Shown piece by piece: positions 54,001 through 61,297 of a stretch of 64,000 nt of DNA. The notes below the pieces were generated by a model. That model made no database searches. It was not told the origin of the DNA and saw only the letters and a program-made list of their open reading frames with translations. The stretch lies in NCBI GenBank assembly GCA_965212205.1, contig CBDBUX010000018.1, positions 94,657-158,656 on the forward strand, given 5' to 3'. Numbering within the stretch: the first letter of the stretch is position 1; each line of letters begins with the position of its first letter. A program made the translations under genes and the position numbers. The stretch comes from JAHEJJ01 sp965212205. Its GTDB lineage: Bacteria > Bacteroidota > Bacteroidia > Flavobacteriales > Flavobacteriaceae.

Positions 54001-55042
54001 CTGTTTCATTGGCATATTCGGCAACGTTGGCCCTGAGCGTTGCAGTGGTGACACCGGCATCGCAAAACACCTGGTTGCCGTCCTGTACCGATACCTGAGT
54101 AACGTCTTGCGTGGCCTCATCTACGGTAATGGTGACCGTGTCCTGTCCGTTTGCACAGGGTCCTGACACATTCCATCGAAATGTATATACGCCTTCAATG
54201 AGGTCGCTTACGGCAGATTGGTTATCATTTGGATCGGCAATGGTAGGGGTGCTGGGACCACTAACGAAGCTCCATGTACCCAATTGCCCATTTATATTAT
54301 TACCCCCAAAACTCCCGTTCAGAGAAGTAGATTGTGAAACGGTATAACAATTGTCTAACGCCTGGTCAGGACCAGCATCTACAGGTTCTTCTCCACCATA
54401 ATTAGTTACACTGATCTCGTCAAATGATTCACAAAAAAGACCAGGCCCGTAATCAGGTCCTGTTATCGTCCATCGAAGTGTGGAGGTGCCCGCTGATGTT
54501 CCTGATAGTGTTAGGGTAGTGCTAGGACTGTTAGGGAAATTTATAGTGACACCGCCATCATTCGGACCAGAGATCGACCAGATTCCGGTCTCACCAGGGT
54601 TAACAGGATTATTTGCTGTAACGATTACAGATCCTGAACTATCTGGGCAGGAAGCAATGTCAATTCCGGCATCTGCGATTGTAATTGGTTCAACGCTGAT
54701 GACCACATCCTGGAATTGCTCACTACTATCATCGCAGGTTGCCGTAAGCCTGAAAGTGTAATTGTTCCCGCCACTCATGCCATTCACCTGAGTGTTCGGG
54801 TCTGTAGGATCCATGATTTGAACAGAAGGACCGGCCACCTGCGACCAAACCGGGCCACTGGCTACCAGACCGGTAGTAGACCCCGAGAGGTTAAATACAT
54901 CATTTTCACAAATTGTTTGTGTTACGCCGGCATTTACTGTACAGTTTTGGGCTTCTGCAATGGAAATTGCACATAAGATGAAACAAAAGGACACAATATA
55001 ACGCAACCTCGGTAAGAGGATGCTTTCAAGAAAAGTAGTCAT
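45002..55042 (-). CDS. Giant T9SS-secreted adhesin-like protein with PKD/Ig-like and DUF11 repeats
   Basis: This 3346-residue protein starts with a signal peptide (about 1-31, cut near AEAQNC). Residues about 33-1395 hold about 15 Ig/PKD-like repeats of about 90 residues, each opening with a DAGPDQxxC-like phrase. Residues about 1398-3245 hold 14 DUF11 repeats of about 130 residues (ADLSLTKxVD..PxVGDxVTFTITVxNxGPsdAT) joined by acidic EDDQD-rich linkers that may bind calcium. The last about 95 residues are a type-B T9SS sorting domain (NEFSPNGDGVNEFF, IYNRWGNIVYE, LPVGTYYYVLDLGDG). The layout predicts a long surface fibre or adhesin, not an enzyme. It forms an operon with the PorP/SprF and OmpA genes. 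Confidence 0.93.
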   Translation of the reverse strand: MTTFLESILLPRLRYIVSFCFILCAISIAEAQNCTVNAGVTQTICENDVFNLSGSTTGLVASGPVWSQVAGPSVQIMDPTDPNTQVNGMSGGNNYTFRLTATCDDSSEQFQDVVISVEPITIADAGIDIASCPDSSGSVIVTANNPVNPGETGIWSISGPNDGGVTINFPNSPSTTLTLSGTSAGTSTLRWTITGPDYGPGLFCESFDEISVTNYGGEEPVDAGPDQALDNCYTVSQSTSLNGSFGGNNINGQLGTWSFVSGPSTPTIADPNDNQSAVSDLIEGVYTFRWNVSGPCANGQDTVTITVDEATQDVTQVSVQDGNQVFCDAGVTTATLRANVAEYANETVQWVQTGGPAVALSSPTNSTTQVTGLASPNSYAFSYTITNTVTGCTSSATASIGYNPNAISIIANGGNDIIADCGITQVDVPFTIGGGGSNQYRLLSGPSDSSFTFPTAFQSFSDTSPLSLSFDEDGTYALLVRRSQSGQNLSGCVEATDLINISISGIPTAANAGTDQVLGCGITSTALTGNIVLQGNSLWTQVSGPNTAVFADPLARTTGISGLIPGEYIFRYTISGGPNCIPAESDVQVTVSATTNGPSNAGGDQTVCYGTPVALNANTPPGGQVGTWSQINGPDTIAFSDINDPQAIASGFATASSSYELQWTIDNPSAACGPAAADNVIINTGATEGPTTANAGPDQCLPSGTVTVNLAANTPAVDEQGLWTAVPSVGISFTDATQPNTTANITLEDSYILTWTISNIAPGCQDSADEVEISIGSPAAADAGPDQIICASVVPMAATSSTGDGLWTLVSGPGGFTIDDDTSPTTNINFVNSGIYIFDWTVNNGSCSTDTDQTTIEVGIPSTVATVGPPQTICNADNTVLSGNAFNPAIETGVWSVLSGAPNTPAFSDVNDPNANVTGLITGSYTFRWTITGDANCPSSFADVVIDVFSAANAGPDQDLCNATTVLLEATRGSTGTWTQQSGPPVTIIQSPADNYTASAAITPGNTYVFRFTTNYLSCPNLFDEVTITNSAPPSIAPDAGPDQLLCQADLIIPNTTTLAGNVAPGDIDTALWRFASEPAGSVAVIDAPNSNTSTLSGLTVPGIYILEWNFIKGNCTDAADVVRIEIFEAPSTAAAGPDQPNACQLEAQMNATPPAVGIGTWAFSVDPSGGAAVIDSPNSPTTTLSNITTLGTYTLTWTVSNGPFISPSACAPSIDTIDIIFTDIPASEANAGPDQELCDETQTTLDATPVGIGGGIWTQTAGAPATITAPTNPNSLITGLAVGTYEFTWTTNNNSSGCSFSDAVEIVIVEQPTGVDAGPDQELAQFAPVIMAATPASAGIGTWTQVSGPNTATFIDINDPSTSITGTTIGTYEFQWAIDNGICNEISDTVLVIINGLADLELTKSVAPTSVNSGDTVTFTIDILNNAVNSTVDATGISVKDIIPDGYTFVPGSASNGGFYNPGDFSLTWNSLSLPLGNNLLLSFQATVNATGTYLNSAEITDSDQADTDSIADNNDPLEDDQDSASVTLQSADLSLDKTVLPAAVSVGDTVTFTITVANDGPDDATGVQVTDLVPVGYTITTVNDGGIQSGNAIDWSGLSIAASNSINISFDAVVEAPTGASDEYLNTAEVTVADQQDPDSTPSNDDGDQSEDDEDNASITLETLDLELDISANPASGNEDDIITFTVSLFNNDASATGNGTGVGVRNPLPSGLELIGGTVSNGGSFDFGSNTITWTGLNIPNGTTLDLTYQARVKAPGVYDNIAEIIASDLSDIDSVPDNDDGDQSEDDEDIVVFDLLEADLELTKGISAASSATPNVGDTVVFELTLLNQGPDTATNVVVLDIIPSGYSVTIINNGGSSGGNFITWDIASIDPGAGNAITLSYEVTVLATGNYTNHAEIIFSDQFDPDSDPDTSFTLDDLSDGIADDDESSFTLSPQIADLELEVLLNDTTPDVGDLVTFTVNLSNLGPNAASNVSVENIVPPGFSGITNISGTGSAAGNTVTWNNLAVPVGNNTVTLTFDAVAQAPTGAVDEYLDVAQITASDQFDIDSSPNNDDGDQSEDDEDNIAASIPQADLSLVKTANTTQPNVGDSVTFTLTVTNAGPDVATGVAIEDVLPAGYTLTAVNNGGTLSGNTASWTGLSVPNFNGTSVVTYEATVNPPTGAIDEYLNNAQITASDQYDPDSDPTTDNTIDEDGNGDPDDDDEDQLTVAPKIADLRLTKFVVDNDITPFVETEISFEISVFNDGPDDATNVVVEDLLPAGYDFILYSATSGIYDYTTGIWSTGTVSTGDTQTLVIDVLVNTTGPYTNGAEIIAADVFDVDSTPNNNILAEDDQDEAVVNPIEVADLSLVKSVDNPTPDAGSNVVFTITVSNDGPSDATNIQVTDLLPSGYNYVSDDSGGNYVPATGIWSLGNLALGNSTTINITALVNPAGDYTNIAEITGADQADTDSTPSNDILSEDDQDEVVVVVRPVVDVSVTKIADNMSPQVGSTILFTITVTNDGPSDATNVVVTDLLASGYSFVSSTPSIGTYEPLNGSWTVGNLANGDSETLLLNADVLPAGLYRNTAELTDLSEFDIDSTPANNDDLEDDQESIDPMPVTNADLSLIKTVDDSAPLVGDLIEFTLQLSNAGPNDASGVIVADLLPSGYTYESHNATAGDYDPGTGIWDLNGIVFGGFTETLHIQVLVNPTGDYDNSAEITASDATDPDSAPGNNIPAEDDQDNQVTIPVAVANLSLDKTVDNEFPDVTQNVTFTLSLSNAGPSTATGITVSDLLPSGYNYLSDDGSGNYNNTTGDWTIASLAAGSSVALNITAGLNSSGNYANIAEVTTVNELDPNSSPGNNQSSEDDQDEQLTTPMLVTDLSITKTVDNLLPSVGDQLTFTITATNSGPSNATGVVIRDLLASGYAFVSSSVTAGTYDEVVGSWDLGTMANGAVETLNVMATVLPNGSYTNTAELIALDTFDPDSNPDNNLESEDDQSTINPVASGLADLSITKEVDIIRPRVGDTVAFTITLNNDGDSDATGVVISDLLAGGFTYISHETTIGSYNPDSGLWSTNGVIPNGSTEVLRILVTINEPSGQADEYLNRASVVASNQADPDSEAGVDETADDYSDGIEDDDEASVLVIVEETDLSLSKTVNNGQPRIGEVVDFTITVSNIGDTQATNIGIDEELPSGYAYVGSVVSTGTFDANDGFWSIPALAAGDDATLVLSVEVLEPEDYLNRASLAFLDQVDLNINNDVAEASVEPSCLHVYNEFSPNGDGVNEFFKIDCITRYPNNVLKIYNRWGNIVYEERGYNNDWNGISNGRAVVNATDRLPVGTYYYVLDLGDGTTPVSDWLYINR

Positions 55043-55377
55043 TGTAATGGTTTAGTGTTTGTTTAAAAAATCTGACTAGATGTCATAATTTTCCTGCAAA
55101 ATGCTCATAATTCTAATGAATATCCACAAAATGTTGTAATTCATCGATAAAGTGTTGTGAAGACTGCATTTAATGTAGTTTCCAATATTCTGGGCAGCAG
55201 AATTGAAATGGAAACTACTAATATTCAATAGTTTAAGAGGCAATTGCCTCAAGGATCAGTGAGCTAAAATCAAGCTAAGAAACTATCATTCCGAGGGGCA
55301 ATAGGATATGACTTAAAGATTTTAGAATTCGCGATCAAAATCTGAGTAGGAAGAGTGAGTCTATAGGTTATTTAGTG
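55043..55377. other. 335-bp non-coding region upstream of the giant adhesin gene
   Basis: No gene is seen here. There is no exact TAnnTTTG box on the minus strand. Two symmetric elements stand out: GTAGTTTCC (55175-55183) with GGAAACTAC (55210-55218), a 9-bp stem around 26 nt, and the perfect 14-bp palindrome GAGGCAATTGCCTC (55237-55250). The region is AT-rich and must hold the promoter of the adhesin-PorP-OmpA operon, perhaps with regulator sites at these symmetric elements. Confidence 0.5.
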
Positions 55378-56817
55378 CTATTCCGGGCTTTCTGCTGCCT
55401 GCTGCTCTTCTTCGTTAAGCCACCCTCCTCCGAGTGCCTTATAAAGCTGAACATAGGCCGAAAGTAAATTGGCCCTCAGATCTTCGAGCAAGAGTTCTGC
55501 ATCAAATGCCTGGCGTTGTTGTTCCAAGAATTCTAGATAACTTGTTACCCCTTTATTGTAGCGTTCCATAGAAAGTAGTTGCGCCTGAAGAGCTGCTTCT
55601 TTCCGCATATTGGCTATGGCAATTTCTTCTCTTACAGTACGAATTGTGGCCAGAATATCCTCTACTTCTTTTAAGGCAAAGAACACGGTGTTTTGATAAT
55701 CATACAATGCCTGAAACCTGCGACTGTCTTCAATGTCGACCTGGCGTTTTAACTGGCCCCAATAGAACAGTGGTCCTGCCAGCTGCCCTGTTAAAGTCCA
55801 CAGCGGATTCTGAAAACTAAGGTCACTAAAATTATTGGCTGCAATACCAACCAGGGCACCGGCGCTGAGAGTAGGTAGTCTGTTGCCTTTGGCAACGCCA
55901 ACCTGGGCATTTTGAGCTATCAATTGGTATTCGGAGGCAATAACGTCTGGTCTGCGTGCCAGCAAATCTACTGGCCTGGCCAGGGGAAGTTCTATTTCAA
56001 ATCGCTGCTCCTCCAATATTTTACCTGTGCTAACACGTCCGGGATTTTGACCAAGCAGGATGCTCAGGGAGTTTTCCAATTGAACTATTTCTCTCTCGAG
56101 CTGTGGAACGGCCCCCGCAGCGATGGTGTATTGAATAATAGATTGGTCCACATCGATCAGAGGTACAATTCCCTTGTCATAGCGCGCTTGTATAATTTGC
56201 GTCATACTATCTCTGGCACTGGCATTTCTTTTAGAGATCTCGTACTGAGATTTGGCCCGGAGTAAAGAGAAATAAGTGGTAGCCACTTCGCTAATTAGCG
56301 ATATCATCACTCCTCTGTATCCATATTCAGACGCCATTAATTCTGCACGGGCAGCCTCAGATTGACGTCGTAACTTACCCCAAAGATCCAATTCCCAGGA
56401 TGCCTGCGCAGCTCCTAGAATTGCATTTTGTGGGTCACCTATTTGCTGAAACAAGAAGTTTCCCCTCTGCACTTGTCCAGTTACATCGAACTTTGGTAAT
56501 AACTCGGCATTCTGGATCTTTAGAAAATATCTGGCTTGAAGTACAGATTCCGCCGCGATCATCGCATCCCGATTGTTTTCCATTGCCACGACTATAAGAC
56601 TGTCAAGAACAGGGTCGTCGTACATATTCCACCATTGCAGATCAGCCGTAGCCAATTCCAGGGAATCTGTATTGATGCTATCGGTAACAATAACGGCAGT
56701 AGTATCGGCCTGTGAAAATTTATTGGGTTGTGCCAGGTCTGTACCTTTATAGTTTTTGCCAATTTTACAACTGCTAATGGCAATGAGAATAGCGAATATG
56801 ATGAGGGCTTTTTTCAT
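55378..56817 (-). CDS. RND outer-membrane factor lipoprotein (NodT/OprM-like), operon 2
   Basis: The 479-residue protein has a lipoprotein signal with lipobox ISSC (Cys17) and two OEP domains, with LPKFDVTGQVQRG and the repeat ARYDKGIVPLIDVDQS matching ERYNKGVTSYLEFLEQQ. It is the exit channel of the second tripartite pump. The start overlaps the permease stop as ATGA. The C-terminus ends in KALGGGWLNEEEQ, as usual for this family. Confidence 0.95.
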   Translation of the reverse strand: MKKALIIFAILIAISSCKIGKNYKGTDLAQPNKFSQADTTAVIVTDSINTDSLELATADLQWWNMYDDPVLDSLIVVAMENNRDAMIAAESVLQARYFLKIQNAELLPKFDVTGQVQRGNFLFQQIGDPQNAILGAAQASWELDLWGKLRRQSEAARAELMASEYGYRGVMISLISEVATTYFSLLRAKSQYEISKRNASARDSMTQIIQARYDKGIVPLIDVDQSIIQYTIAAGAVPQLEREIVQLENSLSILLGQNPGRVSTGKILEEQRFEIELPLARPVDLLARRPDVIASEYQLIAQNAQVGVAKGNRLPTLSAGALVGIAANNFSDLSFQNPLWTLTGQLAGPLFYWGQLKRQVDIEDSRRFQALYDYQNTVFFALKEVEDILATIRTVREEIAIANMRKEAALQAQLLSMERYNKGVTSYLEFLEQQRQAFDAELLLEDLRANLLSAYVQLYKALGGGWLNEEEQQAAESPE

Positions 56818-59800
56818 TCCGGCAACTGCGTTTCTGACGTTAGCTGGGCTAAATCTCTTTTCTTTTCGTAGCCTGCAATCTTACCGATCAGCAGAAATAG
56901 CATGGGGTAGAAGAAAACTCCCAGCAATGTGGCGATACTCATTCCCCCTAGTAAGGCCATGCCCATAACCTTTCTGGCCTCGGCTCCTGTACCGGTTGCA
57001 ATGACTAATGGAAAAATACCCAGTATAAATGAGAAAGCTGTCATTAAGATAGGTCTGAACCTCGATTTAGCAGCCTTGATCGCTGAATCGAACAGCGATA
57101 GCCCGCCTTTGAACTCCTCATTGGCAAATTCTACGATCAGGATGGCATTTTTAGCTGCCATTCCTATTAACATTACAAAAGAAACCTGGGCGAAAATATT
57201 GTTCTCAAATGTTATGCTGAAAAGCCTGGCTACCCATAAGAATGCAAGTGCGCCAAATATGGCAAATGGCGTACCTAACAAGATGGCGAACGGTAAACTC
57301 CAACTTTCGTATTGTGCAGAAAGTATCAGGAATACAAAAACCAGTGAGAAGGTCAGGATTACACCCAAGGAACCCGCTGCTTTATTTTCCTGAAAGGACA
57401 TAGCATTCCAGGAGGTGGTCATATCAGCCGGCAATACTTCTTCGGCTACCTCGCTCAATGCCTGCATGGCCTGGGCTGAGGTATAACCCGATGCCGGAGC
57501 ACCGGTTACTTCTACCGAGCGAAACAGATTAAAACGGTTGGTGTAGTCTGGTCCGCTAATAGGTCTGATGGTAGCCACCGTGGATAAGGGCACCATCTTC
57601 CCATCTTTATTTTTAATAAAGAAATTCTCAATTTGTGATTCATTTACCCGGTATTCACTCTCTGCCTGAATATAGGTTTTGTACAATCGTCCGAACCGTG
57701 TAAAATCATTTACATAGGCCCCTCCCATAAAGGCGCCAATTGTGGTATAGACATCATTTAGTGAAAGCCCTAATTTAAGAGCCTTCTCTTTATCGATGTC
57801 CATATATCGCTGGGGCACATTGCTCTGAAAAGTTGTAAATGCCGATCCAATCTCCTCACGGGCATTAACTGCCTGAAGAAATTTACCGGTATTTTCGGCC
57901 AGATAAGCAGGTGGGTTACCGGCCTTGTCCTGAACCATGATACTAAAGCCAGAGCCACTGCCTAAACCAGGGATAGCCGGAGGTCCGAAGGCGAAGGCCT
58001 GTGCTCCTTGAATATTAAAAAACAACTGGCCATTTAATCTGGCTATTACTTCTTTTACGGATGCTTCCCTATCTCCCCAGTCCTTTAATGTAACGAACAT
58101 AAAGCCGTTATTAGGGGCCACAGCACCTGAAAGCAAGCTATAGCCAGTGGCATTCGTGACATACTCAACTTCCGGATAACTTAACAGAATTGCTTCAATC
58201 TGGCTGCTGAGCTCATCTGATCTTTGAAGTGAAGATGCATTGGGTAACTGCACGTTGACATAAAAGTATCCCATGTCTTCTTCAGGAATAAATCCGCCTG
58301 GGACCAGACTGCCAAAAATACCTGCACCTACCGTTAGGAGAATTATAAATATAACTCCTCTTTTTAACTTGCCGGTGATGACATTGGTTAAAGACATATA
58401 ACTATCCGTAGTTCGGCCCATCCAATGATTAAACTTTTCAAAGAATTTGCCTAACCAACCACCGTAAGGTTTTGGTTCTTTAAGGAGGAGGGAACAAAGT
58501 GCGGGACTTAGCGTAAGAGCATTCAAAGAAGATACCAGCACGGATACAGCGATCGTAATGGCAAACTGCTGATATAAAAGTCCGGTAATACCAGCCATGC
58601 CGGCAACCGGAATAAAAACGGCTACCAGAACCAGGGTGGTGGCAATGACTGGTGCGGTAACTTTTCTCATCGCATCATTGGTGGCCTCCTTAGTGGTCAT
58701 GCCTTTGGCAATATTCACCTGCACCGCCTCTACTACCACAATGGCGTCATCGACCACAATACCAATCGCTAATACCAGGCCTAATAACGACAATACGTTT
58801 ATCGTAAAGCCCAGTAGAGGAAAGAACATAAATGCCCCGATCAGGGACACCGGGATGGCAAGGGTAGGGATGAGCGTGGCCCTCCAGTCCTGGATAAAAA
58901 TAAATACTACCAGGATCACTAAAACGAGTGCTACAATCAGTGTAATTATGATATCACGTATACCGGCTGTGATCGGAAGAGTAGAATCCAGAGATACATC
59001 ATAGGTCATGCCTTCAGGGAACCCCTTTTTGATCTCCTCCATTTCTACCTTGATCTCCTCTGCAAGCTGAACAGCATTAGACCCCGGAGCCTGGTAAAGA
59101 CCGATAATAGCACATTCTTTAGGCTTATTATCCCTGCCTTCCTGGTTAACTCCCAATCGTGGAATCATGGCATAGGTCTCTACCCCTAAGGCAACCCTGG
59201 CGATATCGCCAATTTTTACCTGTGAACCATCTGATAAGGTCCGAATTACGATCTCTTCAAAAGCCTCGGGGGAATTAAATCGTTCGGGTAAGCGAACTGT
59301 ATAGGTAAATTCTGTACCCGGAGGCGAAGGTTCTGCGCCAAATTTACCACCCGGGACAATAACATTTTGCTCGTTGATAGCATTCATGATCTCCGGTACT
59401 GTAATACCAAGTATGGATAGTCGATCTGGTTTGATCCAAATCCTCATGGAATAATTTGAAGCCCCTAAAACATCTACTTTTCCAAGACCAGGGATCCTCG
59501 CCAACCGATCCTTAATATTGATAAGGGCATAGTTTCCCAGGAATTCCTGGTTGTCATGCGCCGGATTGGAGGTGGTAAGCGTAACCAGCATGAGCTGAGT
59601 AGGAATGGCCTTCTTTGTTGTAACCCCGTATTGAGTTACAGCCGAAGGAAGTTTTGCGGTTGCTGCAGATACTCGGTTCTGCGCTAATACGGTATTCATA
59701 TCAGGATCCGTACCCACGTCGAAAGAGACCTGGATCTTCATAGTTCCATCATTCGCATTGATAGACTTCATGTAGATCATGTTATCTACCCCGTTCATCT

Positions 59801-60014
59801 CCTGTTCAATGGGAGTGGCCACGGATTCTTCTACACTCAGGGCATCTGCACCTGTATAGGTAGCTGCCACTTCTACCACCGGTGGTGTCAGGTTCGGATA
59901 TTGTTCAATGGAAAGGCCAATTACCGATACGCCACCAACGATGACGATCACAATAGCGATCACAATAGCCGTAATAGGTCTTGAAACAAAGAGATTTCCT
60001 TTTTGTTCTGCCAT
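56814..60014 (-). CDS. RND efflux permease (AcrB/MexB-like HAE1), operon 2
   Basis: The 1066-residue permease closely follows the AcrB plan, with the N-terminal FVSRPITAIVIAI, the proton-relay IGIVVDDAIVVVEAV in the fourth helix and late FPLVIATGTGAEARKVMG. The family exports drugs, bile salts or other amphiphiles using proton influx. It differs clearly from the operon 1 permease in sequence and lacks the long charged tail. It is 2 bp from the adaptor gene and overlaps the channel gene by 4 nt. Confidence 0.97.
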   Translation of the reverse strand: MAEQKGNLFVSRPITAIVIAIVIVIVGGVSVIGLSIEQYPNLTPPVVEVAATYTGADALSVEESVATPIEQEMNGVDNMIYMKSINANDGTMKIQVSFDVGTDPDMNTVLAQNRVSAATAKLPSAVTQYGVTTKKAIPTQLMLVTLTTSNPAHDNQEFLGNYALINIKDRLARIPGLGKVDVLGASNYSMRIWIKPDRLSILGITVPEIMNAINEQNVIVPGGKFGAEPSPPGTEFTYTVRLPERFNSPEAFEEIVIRTLSDGSQVKIGDIARVALGVETYAMIPRLGVNQEGRDNKPKECAIIGLYQAPGSNAVQLAEEIKVEMEEIKKGFPEGMTYDVSLDSTLPITAGIRDIIITLIVALVLVILVVFIFIQDWRATLIPTLAIPVSLIGAFMFFPLLGFTINVLSLLGLVLAIGIVVDDAIVVVEAVQVNIAKGMTTKEATNDAMRKVTAPVIATTLVLVAVFIPVAGMAGITGLLYQQFAITIAVSVLVSSLNALTLSPALCSLLLKEPKPYGGWLGKFFEKFNHWMGRTTDSYMSLTNVITGKLKRGVIFIILLTVGAGIFGSLVPGGFIPEEDMGYFYVNVQLPNASSLQRSDELSSQIEAILLSYPEVEYVTNATGYSLLSGAVAPNNGFMFVTLKDWGDREASVKEVIARLNGQLFFNIQGAQAFAFGPPAIPGLGSGSGFSIMVQDKAGNPPAYLAENTGKFLQAVNAREEIGSAFTTFQSNVPQRYMDIDKEKALKLGLSLNDVYTTIGAFMGGAYVNDFTRFGRLYKTYIQAESEYRVNESQIENFFIKNKDGKMVPLSTVATIRPISGPDYTNRFNLFRSVEVTGAPASGYTSAQAMQALSEVAEEVLPADMTTSWNAMSFQENKAAGSLGVILTFSLVFVFLILSAQYESWSLPFAILLGTPFAIFGALAFLWVARLFSITFENNIFAQVSFVMLIGMAAKNAILIVEFANEEFKGGLSLFDSAIKAAKSRFRPILMTAFSFILGIFPLVIATGTGAEARKVMGMALLGGMSIATLLGVFFYPMLFLLIGKIAGYEKKRDLAQLTSETQLPE

Positions 60015-60016
60015 GC

Positions 60017-61168
60017 TTAGCTGGAAGTTTTGCTTTGGAATTCTGATGGCACCGGATTAACGGGCATCCCTGATTGTACTTTTTGCAGAGCGTCAATGAC
60101 AACTTTTTCTCCGGCCTTTAATCCCTCGGAAATAAGCACCATATCACCCATTCGCTGCCCAATAGTAACCGGTCTGATCTCGATGGTATTTTCTGCGCTT
60201 ATAACCATTGCAGAATACTGACCTTGTAATTCTGTCAGGCAACGCTGTGGAATCACAACCGCATTTTCGGCTATAGAAAGGCGTATCCTTACCTTGGCAT
60301 AAAGCCCCGGTCTTAATATCTTCGATGGATTAGGAAAACTCGCCTGAATTAGCAGTGAGCCGGTATTGGCATTGATCTGGCTATTGACAAAATCGATATT
60401 TCCTTTGTGTTCGAATAATGAACCATCTGCCAGGATAAGCTCTACCTGAGGCTCGACTCTTCCCTCGTTGATCTCCTCTGTTATTTCCTCATCGGCACGT
60501 TGACCCTGATAGGTTCTGGCCACCTCCAGATACTTGGTTTCTGAAATAGAAAATTGTACACGTATGGTATCAATCCGAGATAATGTGTTAAGGATAACAG
60601 GGTTGGGATCTCTTCCAACATATTCACCTTCTCTGGCTTCGGTAGCACCAATCATACCGGTGATAGGGGCTTTTATTGTAGTATAGCTCAGTTTTATCCT
60701 GGCTTGTCTGAGATTTGCTTCCGCAGCCTGAACACCCGCCACAGAGGCATCATAACTTGCCTGGGCTCCATCCAGATCACTTTTACTCACCGCATTCATT
60801 TCGGCAAGCGGGATATAACGATCGAGTTCATTTTTAGCATTCACCATCATGGTCTGCGCTTCGGCCAATTGACTTTCCTTAGCGGCAACTTCGGCCAAAA
60901 ATGGATCCGGATCGATGGAGTAAAGCAGGTCTCCTTTATTGACTCTTGACCCTTCCTCAAAAGAGATTTTTTCAAGATATCCGTCTACCCTTGCTCGTAT
61001 CGGTATATCCTTCAGGCCATAGATCTGTCCGACCATTTCGTCAAATATCGGAACATCTTGCTCTAAGGCTTCAAATACTGGTATGTCAAGCGGAGCCATT
61101 TGGGCAGCGTCTTTATTCTTGCACCCAACGAGCATTACAATGGTGATTATGAGTAAATATTTTTTCAT
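60017..61168 (-). CDS. RND periplasmic adaptor lipoprotein, operon 2
   Basis: I chose ATG 61168 because it opens a lipoprotein signal (MKKYLLIITIVMLVGC, lipobox Cys16); the frame extends 27 codons upstream without signal features. The 383-residue adaptor has lipoyl halves (VDGYLEKISFEEGSRVNKGD and TTIKAPITGMIGATEAREG), a helical hairpin (about 90-150) and the downstream barrel (LYAKVRIRLSIAENAVVIPQ). It is the first gene of the operon. No regulator gene is adjacent; the 129-bp gap toward the bestrophin gene has no exact TAnnTTTG box. Confidence 0.95.
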   Translation of the reverse strand: MKKYLLIITIVMLVGCKNKDAAQMAPLDIPVFEALEQDVPIFDEMVGQIYGLKDIPIRARVDGYLEKISFEEGSRVNKGDLLYSIDPDPFLAEVAAKESQLAEAQTMMVNAKNELDRYIPLAEMNAVSKSDLDGAQASYDASVAGVQAAEANLRQARIKLSYTTIKAPITGMIGATEAREGEYVGRDPNPVILNTLSRIDTIRVQFSISETKYLEVARTYQGQRADEEITEEINEGRVEPQVELILADGSLFEHKGNIDFVNSQINANTGSLLIQASFPNPSKILRPGLYAKVRIRLSIAENAVVIPQRCLTELQGQYSAMVISAENTIEIRPVTIGQRMGDMVLISEGLKAGEKVVIDALQKVQSGMPVNPVPSEFQSKTSS

Positions 61169-61297
61169 TTCTGATGGATTATGAAATCGGTAAATCGAGA
61201 AAAGAGGGAATTGCCAAGATAACCTATCAATATCAATTACCCAAAACAATAAGGTCTATTAATTTCGCTTTAACTTAAAATGACAATATGTCTTAAT

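Noticed and set aside
45963..54976. Many plus-strand open frames opposite the giant adhesin gene
   Set aside because: They mirror the repeat units and their Thr/Asp-rich codons; none has a start context, signal or recognisable domain.
37024..61168. The two RND operons as a recent duplication
   Set aside because: Permeases, adaptors and channels differ in length, tail, lipobox and sequence, and only one has a regulator, so they are separate lineages rather than a recent copy.
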